Source: Sabellastarte sp. h YS-2021 (lineage: Eukaryota > Annelida > Polychaeta > Sabellida > Sabellidae). From it: 64,000 bases of DNA. A program made the position numbers and the translations under genes. The number at the start of each line of letters is the position of its first letter. Within the stretch, counting starts at the first letter, position 1. The notes under the pieces were generated by a model, which worked only from the letters and a program-made list of their open reading frames with translations, ran no database searches and was not told the origin of the DNA. The stretch covers positions 34,265,596 through 34,329,595 of the forward strand of contig OZ024935.1 in assembly GCA_964017235.1 (NCBI GenBank), in the 5' to 3' direction. This document shows, piece by piece, positions 34,160 through 44,385 of this stretch.

Positions 34160-36287
34160 TTATTGGGCCTGTTGGTGGACCTGCTGAGCAGCCACCACTG
34201 GCCCTAGGTGGAAAAGCTCTGAGTCAGCCCAAGCCACATCCTTCAGGTAGAATTGAGTGAAGATGTTATGTGATTTCCAGTGGCAGGCTGACAAAATTTG
34301 GTCTAAGGAGATTCCAGATTGGAATGCCTTAGAGGCAGCAAAGGCTCTAACATCATGGGCTTTAACTGATGTAAGGTGAGAGCCTGCTGGTCAGAGAGCT
34401 CATAGCATAGGATCACAGTCTGTTGGCAGGGGAAATGTCCTTGTCGAAAGCTTTCTTGAAGGACACAAGGACTAATTTCTTATTCTGCCTGAGATCTGAG
34501 GTCCTGTCCAGGTAGTAACGCAGGGCTCTGACTGGACATAATGACCTGTCACCCTTGAGTGACCTATCCAGAGTGGGAGCCAGGGCTGGGATCACAACCG
34601 GGGCCACACTATCTGGACCTTCCTTAGCCAATTGATTCTTGGACAGAAAACTGGGTGAGGGGTATAAGGATACCTTGGACCAGTCAGCTTGGTGTCTTAT
34701 GTTCTTGTGTAACCAAGCATGAATCTCACTCCTGCGTTTACCTGAACCCAGGGCCAATAGAAAAACAGTCTTGAAGGTCAAATGCTTCAAGGAGGCCTCT
34801 TTAAGAGGTTCAAATGGAGCCTTGGTCAGCTGGTGTAACACCAGGGAAAGGTTCCAAGAGGGAATGCCCCTTCTACCCTTGGGTCTGTCTCTATGGAAAC
34901 TATCCAGGAGACGAGTGAGGTTCTCATCCTTGCTGACATTTATGGGGACTTTGCCTAATTTGTCAGCAATAGCTGATCTGTAGCCATCAATAGTGCCTGG
35001 TTGTAACTTCCTGTCCTGGAACAAGTACAGGGGAAAGTCAGCTATGGCTTTTATAGGTGGTGTCCTGAAGTCCACCTGATTACTGAGGCACCACTTTGTA
35101 AAAATGGTCCACTTTGGCTCATAGACAGATCTGTTTGATCCTCTTTGAAGAGCCTCAATTCGTGCTGCCACTGCCTCAGAGAAGCCCTGCTCTTTGATTG
35201 CTGTGGCTCTAGGAGCCAGGCATGCAGATTCAGATTTGACAGGTTCCTGTGTAGGGTCTGGTTGAATGGTTGAGACACTAGGTTGGGTATGTTGGGCAGA
35301 CACAGGGGAATCTGGCTGGACATTTCCACCAGATCCCAGAACCAGGGCATGTTGGGCCATCCCAGTGCAATCAGTATGATTCTGCTGCAAGGGTAGCCCT
35401 GCAACTTCTCCACCACTTTGCCCAAGATGGCTGCTGGTGGAAAGGCATAAGGGTCCATTCCTTCCCATGACAGGCTGAGAGCATCCACTGCCCATGCCTG
35501 GGTGTCTGGAACTGGTGAGACAAACTGTGGTAGCTTGTTGTTGAACCTGGTGGCAAACAGGTCCACAGTGGGTTGGTGCCACCGGTGGCATATAGCTTGG
35601 AAGATTTCTGGACTGAGGGACCATTCGGTTTGAATGGTCTGGCCCAGTCTGGATAGTTTGTCGGCTATCACATTCAGATGGCCGGGGATGTGTCGAGCTT
35701 TGAGAGTAATCTGTTTTCTGGTACACCAGGTCAGAATTCTCCATAGTAGGGCACACAGGGGGCCCGACTTCATTCCCCCTTCCTTGTTTATGTAAGCAAC
35801 CACTGTAGTGTTGTCTGTAGCTATGAGAACTGTAGCGTTGGTACAGAGGGCTTGAAATTCTTTTAAGTCCAGGAAAACTGCTTTTAACTCTAGATAGTTT
35901 ATGTGCAGTTTGCTTTCTGGAAGTGACCAGTTTCCCCTTGCCATGTGCTCGTTTAAGTGAGCGCCCCACCCTTCTTTTGATGCATCTGTAAAGATCTGCA
36001 GAACATGTTTTAGTGGATGTAATGGTTGACCTGTGATCACATTGCTTTCCTCCAGCCACCATCTTAGATGTGGGTGGAGTGAGTTGGGGATGGGGATTGT
36101 CTTTTCCAGTGTTTCTGGTACTCTCCAATTGTTTTTGAGATGCCACTGTATCTGTCTCATATGTAAACGGCCCAGATGTACCTGTTTCTCTGTGGCAGTC
36201 AGTAAGCCGATCAAGGACATTAACTGCCGGACCGGACACACTGGATTCGACATAATGTCCCGTATCTTTGTCTGTAGTGCTTGCCAA
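34160..36287 (-). pseudogene. DIRS-C tyrosine recombinase frame with internal deletion
   Basis: An uninterrupted 624-codon frame spans 36287-34413. Recombinase similarity starts near 35195 ('AVAARIEALQRGSNRSVY') with 'TIDGYRSAIADKLG' and box I 'LALGSGKRRSEIHAW'. Compared with DIRS-A, about 20 bp encoding 'TISSWIK' are missing after 'DKDISPA', shifting the frame. Downstream, in another frame, 'VKAHDVRAFAASKAF' (HxxR as HDVR), 'CHWKSHNIFTQFYLKDV' (candidate nucleophilic Tyr) and a stop at 34160-34162 remain. Catalytic residues are all present but not in one frame. Confidence 0.88.
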
Positions 36288-36390
36288 CGTTCTGGGGTTG
36301 GGCGAACCCTGTCGTTTTTCAAGTCAAACTGGTAACCTACGAAGTTGAAAACCTGTGTGGGTTCCAGCTCTGATTTTTTTTCTTTTTCAC
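35051..36390 (-). CDS. DIRS-C RT thumb, RNase H and C-terminal domain
   Basis: Beginning at 'KSELEPTQVFNFVGYQF', the frame continues with 'LMSLIGLLTATEKQVHLGRL', RNase H blocks 'LQIFTDASKEGWGAHLNEH', 'LHINYLELKAVFLDL' and 'LIATDNTTVVAYINKEGG', then 'LKARHIPGHLNVIADKLSR' and the DIRS-specific 'VDLFATRFNNKLPQFVSPVP' segment. It ends at 35051. Unlike DIRS-A, no stop falls within RNase H. It overlaps the recombinase frame over its whole length. Confidence 0.9.
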
Positions 36391-37689
36391 TAACCAACCC
36401 AATTCTAGACAGAGAGTTACCAAGGTTTGTGTGTGTAGAAGACAAGTTTGGTAGGATCTGGCTCTGACTAACCAGTCGTCTAGGTCCTGGTGGATTCTTA
36501 TACCCCGTTTCATTGCCAGAAATTTGACCTCTTTGGCCACCACTGTGAACTCCATAGGGGCTGTGGAGAGACCAAAGGGTAGTGCTTTGAATTGATAAAT
36601 CTTGTCCTGGACCTGAAAACGCATGTACTTCCTGGACTGGCTGTTTATTGGTATACGGAAGTATGCGTCTTTGAAATCTATGGAGGTTGCCCACCCGCCT
36701 GCTTGGAGGGAGGTCCGAATAGTCTCTGGAGTCTCCATTTTGAATGACTGTGTTTTCAGATAATTGTTCAGTATGCTCAGGTCTAAGGTAGGTCGCCACT
36801 GATTGTTGGGTTTGGGTACCAGAAATAACCGGTTGTAAAACCCCAGGGACTGTGGATTTTGAACCAACTCTACAGCATTTTTGACTAACAGCTGATGCAA
36901 TGCCTCCAACAGGTAGCTGTTCCTATGGGGATTTACACAACAGCTTGGTATGGTGGGTTTTCTTGTTAGGTTGGGCCGGTACTGGAAGGGAAGAATGTAA
37001 CCTTCTCTGAGGACTGCTAGTACTTTGGGGCTGACGCCTAGGGCTGCCCAAATTTTCCAAAACTGGTGTAATCTTGCCCCTACAGGCAGATTTGGTACAA
37101 CAGGTGGGACATTTGTGACATTTTGTACAGAACTCAATTGATTTACACAGGAAACACCTTTCACAGATTTTATTGAACTTTGATGCTCGGGATTTACACC
37201 TTGCGGTAACCCTCCTGCAAAAGGAACATGACTTGCAACATGATAAAATACAGGTAAATGAGTTCTTGTCTTGACATTTCCGGTCACAGAATAACAGTCC
37301 TTTCCGGTAACAGGTACACTGTTCACAATTTCTTCTACACCGGTTACAAAACAATTTACTTTGCCGGTCACACAAACAGGAGAGCCTTCCCTGGCCACAA
37401 ACTGAGCACAATAATTGTCATTGATACTGCTTCTGTGTCTTGGCCGGTCGCTGGAAAAATGACAAGGTAGCCTTGCCCCCGTGAGATCTCTGACCACGTC
37501 TTCTGTTGCCAAGCTGTTTCCAAGCTGGGAGACCCTGTTTCTGGTCCGGTTCTTGCTGTTGCCTTGGAGGCTGGGAATACGGGTGAAAATGTTGAGGTTT
37601 TCTTTGTGAAGGGCCAGAAGTACGCTTATCTTCATGGTGCCGTATTTCTTCCTCAGCCTTGGCAATAATGTGGTCCGGAAACAGTGCAC
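36337..37689 (-). CDS. DIRS-C reverse transcriptase frame
   Basis: From about 37080 downward the frame carries 'NLPVGARLHQFWKIW' and RT blocks 'NRLFLVPKPNNQWRPTLDLS', 'TSIDFKDAYFRIPI', 'QFKALPFGLSTAPMEFTVVA' and the catalytic 'RIHQDLDDWLVRA', the LDD variant typical of DIRS RT. The part before about 37080 is probably not translated in this frame alone, since it overlaps the Cys-rich frame. A frame change in an A-rich run at about 36375-36395 separates it from the following RT thumb/RNase H frame, where an 8-base homopolymer is visible. Confidence 0.88.
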   Translation of the reverse strand: MHCFRTTLLPRLRKKYGTMKISVLLALHKENLNIFTRIPSLQGNSKNRTRNRVSQLGNSLATEDVVRDLTGARLPCHFSSDRPRHRSSINDNYCAQFVAREGSPVCVTGKVNCFVTGVEEIVNSVPVTGKDCYSVTGNVKTRTHLPVFYHVASHVPFAGGLPQGVNPEHQSSIKSVKGVSCVNQLSSVQNVTNVPPVVPNLPVGARLHQFWKIWAALGVSPKVLAVLREGYILPFQYRPNLTRKPTIPSCCVNPHRNSYLLEALHQLLVKNAVELVQNPQSLGFYNRLFLVPKPNNQWRPTLDLSILNNYLKTQSFKMETPETIRTSLQAGGWATSIDFKDAYFRIPINSQSRKYMRFQVQDKIYQFKALPFGLSTAPMEFTVVAKEVKFLAMKRGIRIHQDLDDWLVRARSYQTCLLHTQTLVTLCLELGWLVKKKKNQSWNPHRFSTS

Positions 37690-38017
37690 TGAGGTGAAGT
37701 GGGGCAGTTCTGAGAGACGTTAAAGTGTCCTGTTTTATTCCAGCTTTGATGTACTCCAAGTAACTGTCTCGCCGTGCAAGTGTAAAATTTGCAACATTTA
37801 CAAACACCCCTTCTGATAAATCTTGCATGGTGCGAGCCATAGCCTGTGTAATGCTACGGTTAAAAGTCACAAGAAAATCCAATTCATCAGCAGCTTGGCT
37901 AACCTTGGTGGCTGATTTCCCTTTGCACGTAACACTTTGAATAATCTTGAGTTGTGAGGCCATATTGTCCTGAACTTTAGTGAGGCACCGGCTAAAAGCT
38001 GCAGCCTGGTTACACAT
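36923..38017 (-). pseudogene. DIRS-C gag-like C-terminus with Cys-rich tail
   Basis: 37418-38017 encodes 'CNQAAAFSRCLTKVQDNM' and 'FTLARRDSYLEYIKAGIK', then a basic Gln/Pro/His tail. A TGA ends it near 37418, but the same frame runs on to 36923 with about 30 Cys (CSVCGQGRLSCLC, SCCKSCSFC, ICERCFLC, TCCTKSACRG). The Cys pattern is conserved in DIRS-A. The last 490 bp overlap the start of pol in a different frame. The tail is probably zinc-binding; that is inference. Confidence 0.75.
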
Positions 38018-38211
38018 GTAGGACTGGTCACGTGCAGCTCATTCCCATTTTCTTAGATTTTCTTGTGATACAGGCCTGGAAGCAGGGGCTGAAGGTAGGG
38101 ACCTGTTGGCTATTCTTGGGAAGGTACTGTTCGTCCTAGCTGTTTCATTTGTCCAATTATAAACCTTGGAACGAGAAAAGTCCTTCTTTTCACAGTGCAT
38201 CCCGTACCACT

Positions 38212-39373
38212 TCAATGTCTTTGGATGAACTGATCCCTAGCTAAACCCGCAGTTTCAGATGTACAGGACGGGTAGCCCTCCTGCACAGTTATGTTGAGTT
38301 TCTCCATCTTTTTGAATAACCATTCATCCACAGGAACTTTCACTGACACTTTACCGGAATGAGAACTCTTGGAGCTGGTAAAAGGGTTGTCACCCTGTGA
38401 ACTTGATGAAGTGTCAAACTCCGGAATGTCATTCGAGGCCATAAACGACCTCACACCTCGCAGAGTTTTCCTATAAGTCTGTTCAGCAGTGAGTTCCTGG
38501 TCCATATCTAATAACCGATCTGGACCGGTAGATTCAGTCAGAGACCTCCCCTTCATCATCTAAGCTTGAAGCCCGGTCACTGAACTGTTCTGACTCTGCT
38601 GCCGGTTCCTCAACAGGGGCTACAGAACCGGGATGAGATTTGGAACTCTGCTTGGTTGTAGTAGATGGTTGAGCAGCAGGACCTGGGGGCTGAACCTTGG
38701 GTCTGTAGACTACTGCAGGTAGATCAGTTTCCTGACCAGTGGTGTATGTCACAGGTGCAGCACCGGGAGCCTCAACAGGCCGGGTGGCTAGCACAGCACC
38801 GGGAACCTGAACAGGTTGGGTGGCTCTCTCAACTTCCATCTCTGCACTGTTCGACTGCTTCTCACCGGTAACACCGGTAGCCTGTTGAACTGGTGGGATA
38901 AAAGGCCTGTCTGTCACCACCACGTCTGACTTCTGGACCGGTTCCACCGGTACTTGAAAACTCTTGGCCAGGAAAATTGCTTCTAGCCGGGCAAAACGTT
39001 CTGACCACTTGTCGTCCATAGATTTCAGGTCAGCTTGAAAGTCTACAGAAGTTTTGCCAGCTTTCTTCTTGGTGGGGGATTTGTGAGAGTTTCGCCTCGA
39101 TCACTATTCTCACCCCTGCTCTCTACCTTCCCCAAAGCAGTGACGTCAGCAGGATTAACAGTCTTGGAGGGAGAGCTTATCTTCTTCTGGAGCTCTTTTC
39201 GTGTCCTGTTTCTTCTGCTCTTCAGACAGATTATCACAGATCTGACAAGGTTTCTTCTCTACACAAGGATCTTGGCCAATGCCCTTGTCACGGCAACGTG
39301 CACATTTAGAGTGTGCATCAAAAAGTGCCATAATGTGGCCACATGAACCCTTCTTTTGTCCAGGAGACGCCAT
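38212..39373 (-). pseudogene. DIRS-C gag-like ORF1, N-terminal and middle part
   Basis: The ATG at 39373 gives 'MASPGQKKGSCGHIMALF' and the Cys motif 'CARCRDKGIGQDPC'. Frame changes near 39200 and 39020 move similarity to 39043-39237 and back to 38534-39019 ('DKWSERFARLEAIFLAKSF', then a Pro/Val/Thr-rich linker). Another change near 38540 leads to 38212-38559 with 'AEQTYRKTLRGVRSFM' and a Ser-rich stretch. The paired changes partly compensate each other. The product is presumed structural. Confidence 0.82.
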
Positions 39374-39512
39374 AACTATTCTAGAAGCAATAAAAGTTCT
39401 TTATAGTTGAAAATAAAATGAAAGTTTGTAATTGTCTTAAAAATACTTCGCGTTGAAACACTCTCTGCAAAACACGTCCGTACACTTCACGCGCCAAATG
39501 AAAAAGACGCGA

Positions 39513-39535
39513 TGACGTCATCCTGTCTAGACAGG
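39513..39535 (-). promoter_or_regulatory. Paired palindromes in DIRS-C leader
   Basis: CCTGTCTAGACAGG (39522-39535) and GATGACGTCATC with core TGACGTCA (39513-39520) sit about 140-160 bp upstream of the gag ATG at 39373. The same pair occurs in DIRS-A and in the mini-element. Confidence 0.5.
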
Positions 39536-39600
39536 AAGTATGCACGAGGCGACACCTGGCGAATGTACACTCCGTGACTGGTCCTGCTGGTAGTTTATAC

Positions 39601-39640
39601 AGCAATTGTCCATTGGATAGGATGTATTAACGCAATAAAA
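39601..39640 (-). repeat. DIRS-C right inverted terminal repeat
   Basis: Exact inverse of 33779-33818, marking the 5' end of the minus-strand element. Confidence 0.95.
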
Positions 39641-40419
39641 TAGAAATATTTTAACTTGAATTACTCAAGTTCTTATATAAGTGGTTATGTTTTCCTCAAA
39701 GTTATGTCACAAAAAAGATGGGTCCCATGAAAAATACCCAGTCAAAACATATTGCGAGAGTGATGACCTGTCTGGGGATATGGCCCAATCTAGTTGGAGT
39801 AAACTGGATATAGTGTGTTTATCTACGGAAGAGTGGATTTGCAGTAATTTGGACACTTTAGTACACCTAAAGCAAAGAAAGCAAAGATAATCTAGAAATA
39901 CTTAAATTTAACCTCTGATAAAAATTTAAAAATAATAATAAACTAAAATGCAATAAATTACGGAGATGAAAAATGCCATACATATCCTCCTGAATAAGTA
40001 ATGCCTGAGATATGAACAGCACAAATATTTTATACTTATTGTGTTTCAGAGTAAGTCAGCAAAGCCCCAAGCTTGCCCACTGAAGCCTGAAAGCCCACCT
40101 TCTCAATCACATGACTCTCAAGAAAAGGGCTAATTTTACTTGTGTGAGCTTTTCATGCACTTTATAAATTAAGTTGTTTTTTTGTAAAGTAATTGTTTTA
40201 GTGCTTCATTATATGGACATGGACATTAAACAAAATGTAAACAGTATTAAATGTCTATTTCTTTGCGATTGATACTGGACAAATGTTTGGTCAGACAAAT
40301 TTCAAGAGCCTAGGCTAACATTATTGTACCTCCAGATGAGTCAGGGATACAGTACTGGTTTCACATCCATTAGGCAGCTGTACATTTTAACAAGTGTGCA
40401 CAATAAGTCAAAAATGCTT
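39641..40419. other. Non-coding spacer right of DIRS-C
   Basis: No coding similarity. AT-rich with unremarkable short open frames. Confidence 0.5.
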
Positions 40420-40966
40420 TCACAGATTTCATTCAAACTTAGCACACACATGTATTTTGGTTACGAGAGGAACCCTATTTCAAGGTAAATTACACTCCTA
40501 ATAATAAAGAAGTTATGGCCACCTTAAGGTCATAAGTATGACCTTTAGCCACTTAATGCCCTCTAGGTCAAAACCTATTTGGTTCATCTGGCTCAAATTT
40601 TACCTGGGAAACATATTAATATATTCTTCTTACACGTGCCAAAAATCAAGACTTTATGTAGAGTGTAAAATTGTCTCTGAAGCCCATAAAGACCCTTCTT
40701 AGACTTTTTTCTACTTTTTTTCACATATTTTGCCCTGTAACTTGGAAATGGTAAGTCTTGCAGGTTTCAGTTTGTATTAGATATAACTTCTATATGTAAT
40801 TTTTTTCTGTGAAAAAATTTGAAATCTAAAGCTTTAATTTTAAGGTCACAAAAAGGTCGCTAAAATGCCCAGAGAGATCCAATTTATGGACTTTTTGTCA
40901 CTTTTAAGCCCCATAGCTGTCAAAGTATGCAACTGATAGAGCTCAAATCTCACCTGGGAGTATATT
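40420..40966. repeat. About 300 bp tandem repeat, locus 2, left part
   Basis: It matches 10437-10990: 'cacacatgtattttggttac', 'gttatggccaccttaaggtc', 'cacatattttgccctgtaac' and two 'cctggga' landmarks at 40603 and 40953. It stops at an L1-like insertion. Confidence 0.82.
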
Positions 40967-41504
40967 GTTAAGTATATATACATATCTTTATTCTCCCATT
41001 GAAAAATTGGTTTGAAAACCTGGTGCAGAGTAGATGGGGTTTGGAAACATCTCAAGACCTTCACAAAGAAGCAGCATCATGCAGGATGCCATAAGGATAT
41101 GTTTATGCATAATATATACATTACACCCCATTTTAAAGGCTTTCAAATCATAGAAACTTGTCTTTTACTGTTCTGTTGAATACACCTGTATATAGAATTT
41201 TTTTAAACAAGGAGAAAAACAAAACAAAAAAGAGAGTAAAAACAGTTACCCACTACTATTATGTCTCCTTGCAGATTGCTTGTGGTTTAAATCAATATAT
41301 TTACATTTTATTGATATTTTATTTATTTAGTTGCTAAAACTAAAAACTGGTTCAATTGCGTATCACAATAACATAACCATTTTTACTATCCAATTTTCGA
41401 CAAAATAATAATACCTTATCAAGTTTTGAAAACCTTGAATATTTAATGACTTTCCATTACATTTTGTATCGCACACATATTTCTTCACTAGTGTGAACTG
41501 ATAG

Positions 41505-41576
41505 TTCAAACTGTCCTTATGCCTTGCTGCACCCAAAAGACTTTTGGGGTGCAGCAAGGCATAAGGACAGTTTGAA
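41505..41576. repeat. 72 nt near-perfect inverted repeat (hairpin)
   Basis: 'ttcaaactgtccttatgcct' to 41539 pairs with its inverse up to 41576. The arms of about 34 nt differ by a single extra C in the right arm; the loop is about 3 nt. It lies inside the L1-like insertion. Confidence 0.9.
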
Positions 41577-42468
41577 GTACATTTATATCATTTATATTGT
41601 CTATTATGTCTAGACTTGCCTCAATTGCATCCAAAATTTGGAGTCAAAAAAATTTACTATAAGGGAAAAAAACCGGAACAAATGTTCTATAGTTTCAACA
41701 CTTTATTCACAGAACCAGCATTTGTCACTATCAAGCAATACACATTTTGCGAGAAATTTTTGGGTCAGTATTGTTCTTAGCAAAATCTGATACTGAAAGG
41801 CTCTCAGAGAAGTCTCTATGACACTAAGGTAGTTATTTTGGTAGAATTTTGTCCATTCAGATTTACCAATTTCAGCCTATTTTACTTCATGTCCTCTGAA
41901 ATAATTAACTAGAGATCGCATTATCTGCCCACTTACTACCTTGTTTTTGTTGCAAGAAATTTTGTAATAAACATTATTTCATTTCACTGTCATTTAGTTT
42001 TCTTTTGTGACGTTTTAGCCAATCTCTTGGTATTAAATGCTTCATACCATAAAAGTCTACAAATTTTATCGCAATGTGATATGTTTCCTTCAATTCATTA
42101 TACCCTTGAAGCTGAACTTCAGATCAAAATTTTGTTCTTCATAAAGAAAGATCTTCATATAGGGTATGTTCTACAATCCACATTTGACCAGATTTTTACT
42201 TGAAAATTCGCCAAATCTGGAGAACATCTTTCCATTTGTTTTCTTGTTTTACATGAAAAATGATGACCAGCAACTTAAACTGAGTTAATCAGTTTAGGTT
42301 AGAGTCTAAATGTAGAGTTTCTATGGATTAATTTCAGGTTGTGAAAACATTCTTTTACTGATGAGTCTATACCATTCAAAAGTAGAAAAGTATCTTCAGC
42401 ATATTGCCCAATTCTTATGTTTTTTATTTACTAGAAAACCTTTAACTTTATTGTTGCTGCCATTGGTT

Positions 42469-42756
42469 CTACTGCAAGAATAAATAGGACTCAACAGACC
42501 TCCATGTCTGCAGTACCTTTCTATAACAAAAATCAGTGAAAACTCCATTATTTATAACACATCTACTACTGTTTTTATACAATACAGAAAACCAGGTTCT
42601 AAAATTATTTCCAAAATTATATGCTTTCAAGACCGACTCAAGGTAATCCCACTCCAAGGAATCAAAGGCTTTTTCAAAGTCTATAAGAAGCAGCATTCCA
42701 GTTAATTGTTTTTGTTTCATGTAATAAAAGGAACATGATACTGATATTTTCACCAA
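42469..42756 (-). pseudogene. L1-like RT fragment
   Basis: 'GMLLLIDFEKAFDSLEWDYL' is the RT palm block with its catalytic Asp, followed by 'NFGNNFRTWFSVLYKNSSRC' and 'VINNGVFTDFC', typical of L1/Tx1-type elements. The FADD block is not found, so the domain is incomplete. Further towards the 3' end, about 41640-41760, a Cys/His remnant ('CWFCE' and 'ETIEHLF') resembles the zf-RVT domain. Confidence 0.85.
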
Positions 42757-43138
42757 TGTATCTCTCGTTCAAAGAGTCCTTTTGCTCACTTTGGATTACA
42801 ATTTTTATTGGCTCTCTGTTTCGTTTTAGAAATAGAGTAATTAATCCCTGTTATTGTGATAGAATCATTCAAACTATCCGAAACAAATTTACCAATATCC
42901 TTCCAAAAACTTTATAAAATTATGCAGTGTATTCATCTGTTCTTGGGGACTTACCACTTTACGTGTTTTAATGCTTTTATAATTACATTTTCAATAATAA
43001 GCCCTTCAAACTTTCTTTGTTTTGTCCTACTTAACCTTTTAACATTACTATTATTAGAAAAGGTTTTTATCTAATACTTGGTCTTTATTACGTTTACTTT
43101 GCAGAAGATTTTTACAGAAAGATATAATCCATTTTGCT

Positions 43139-43640
43139 CTGGGAGTATATTAATATATGCTTTTTAATGTGCAAAAATAAAGGCTTTCAGTAGACATTTA
43201 ATCTGTTTATGGGTCTACATTTTTCACATACTTTGCCTTATAACTTGGAAATGGCAAATCTCACCAGACTCAAACTGTAGTGGATATGTGATCTTTATTT
43301 GTGGAAAATTAGAGCTCTGTACTATTAATTTTAAGGTCACATTGAAGTTTCTAAAACTACCATAGTGACCCAGTTTGTACCTTTTCGACCACTTTTTTTG
43401 CAGAAACTATGTAACATGACCCAATCTCTACCTCATCCCAGTCAATATCAGCATCAATCAGCTGATATATTTGGAAAGTGATTGATTATCTGTTTATATA
43501 AAATCCCTATTTTTATCCAATCTTGCTCATAACTTTTAAAAAAATAACATAAAATGAGTTATTCTACTTTTTAATGTAAATCATGCTCAAATCTAAGCCC
43601 TATAACCCTATAATACTATTTTAGAAAATACTGAAACCAT
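43139..43640. repeat. About 300 bp tandem repeat, locus 2, right part
   Basis: It resumes at the duplicated 'ctgggagtatatt' and matches 11208-11650: 'caaaaataaaggctttcagt', 'tttgccttataacttgg', 'catcccagtcaatatc'. Confidence 0.85.
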
Positions 43641-44385
43641 TACGTATTTTGAAAAAGGATTAATCTTATCATTTCAGAAAGGTTGATCAAAAAATGAAAA
43701 AAAAAATGGTTTGACCAAAAAAAAATGAAAAATTGTTTATATTAATTGTGAATCACACAAAGTGTGTGCTACAAAAAATACCTAATGAATGTCTACTGAA
43801 GTCAACTGATGGTTGACTTATGCCATCTATTTGACATCCATATGACATTAGCTGGTGAATAATAAGTGTGTTGGTGTCAGTAACAGTATGTTAATCCCTT
43901 ACTTATTGTTTAAGTCAGCTGCCCCAGTTTCTCTAGAGAAGAAAATGAGGACAAGCAACCAACAAAGATCCCCTCTAGGCAGTAATGACAGGAGGAACAG
44001 ACCAATAGAAGACCACATAATCAAGACAGACAGCTCAAAATGATGTTAAGTGGACTGACCAAACTTATTCAGAATAATATACATTATTTTAAATCACTTG
44101 TTTATCAATAAACTTCAAAAAGTATATTTTACAATTAAATGTTGAATAAAAATATCAAAACATTGTTCATTAATTGTCTTGTCTTGGACTTCTGGTATTG
44201 GCATTCAACTAATACACCTTCTTTGGATTCACTTCAACTCTAACTAAATTGGATTACCAAATCCACTTGATCCCACCCAATGAGGCTCACGATGGCTAAT
44301 CCTCCTTAAGGAGCGACTCAGGGCGGATAGGAAATCTCCACCTTAGTACTCCAAAGAGCATTTCCTGAGTTCCACGTTCATAATA
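43641..44385. other. Spacer with possible Penelope left repeat
   Basis: No gene seen. 43811-43860 ('ggttgacttatgcc', 'catatgacattagctggtg') resembles two units at 46695-46800, compatible with a Penelope-type terminal repeat. Confidence 0.45.

Larger units (their letters stand above)
33779..39640 (-). mobile_element. DIRS-C: DIRS-like YR retrotransposon with both termini
   Basis: Inverted 40 bp terminal repeats lie at 33779-33818 and 39601-39640. On the minus strand come the leader with paired palindromes, gag-like ORF1, a Cys-rich frame, RT/RNase H and the tyrosine recombinase. Gene order and overlapping frames fit the DIRS1 plan. It is the best-preserved YR element here but has several frameshifts and a small deletion in the recombinase. 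Confidence 0.93.
40967..43138 (-). mobile_element. L1/Tx1-like LINE insertion, 5' truncated
   Basis: A 13 bp duplication 'ctgggagtatatt' at 40954-40966 and 43139-43151 flanks it exactly. On the minus strand RT and a C-terminal zinc-like domain are readable, and AATAAA (complement of 40987-40992) lies about 20 bp from the 3' end. The insertion split the 300 bp repeat. Confidence 0.88.
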
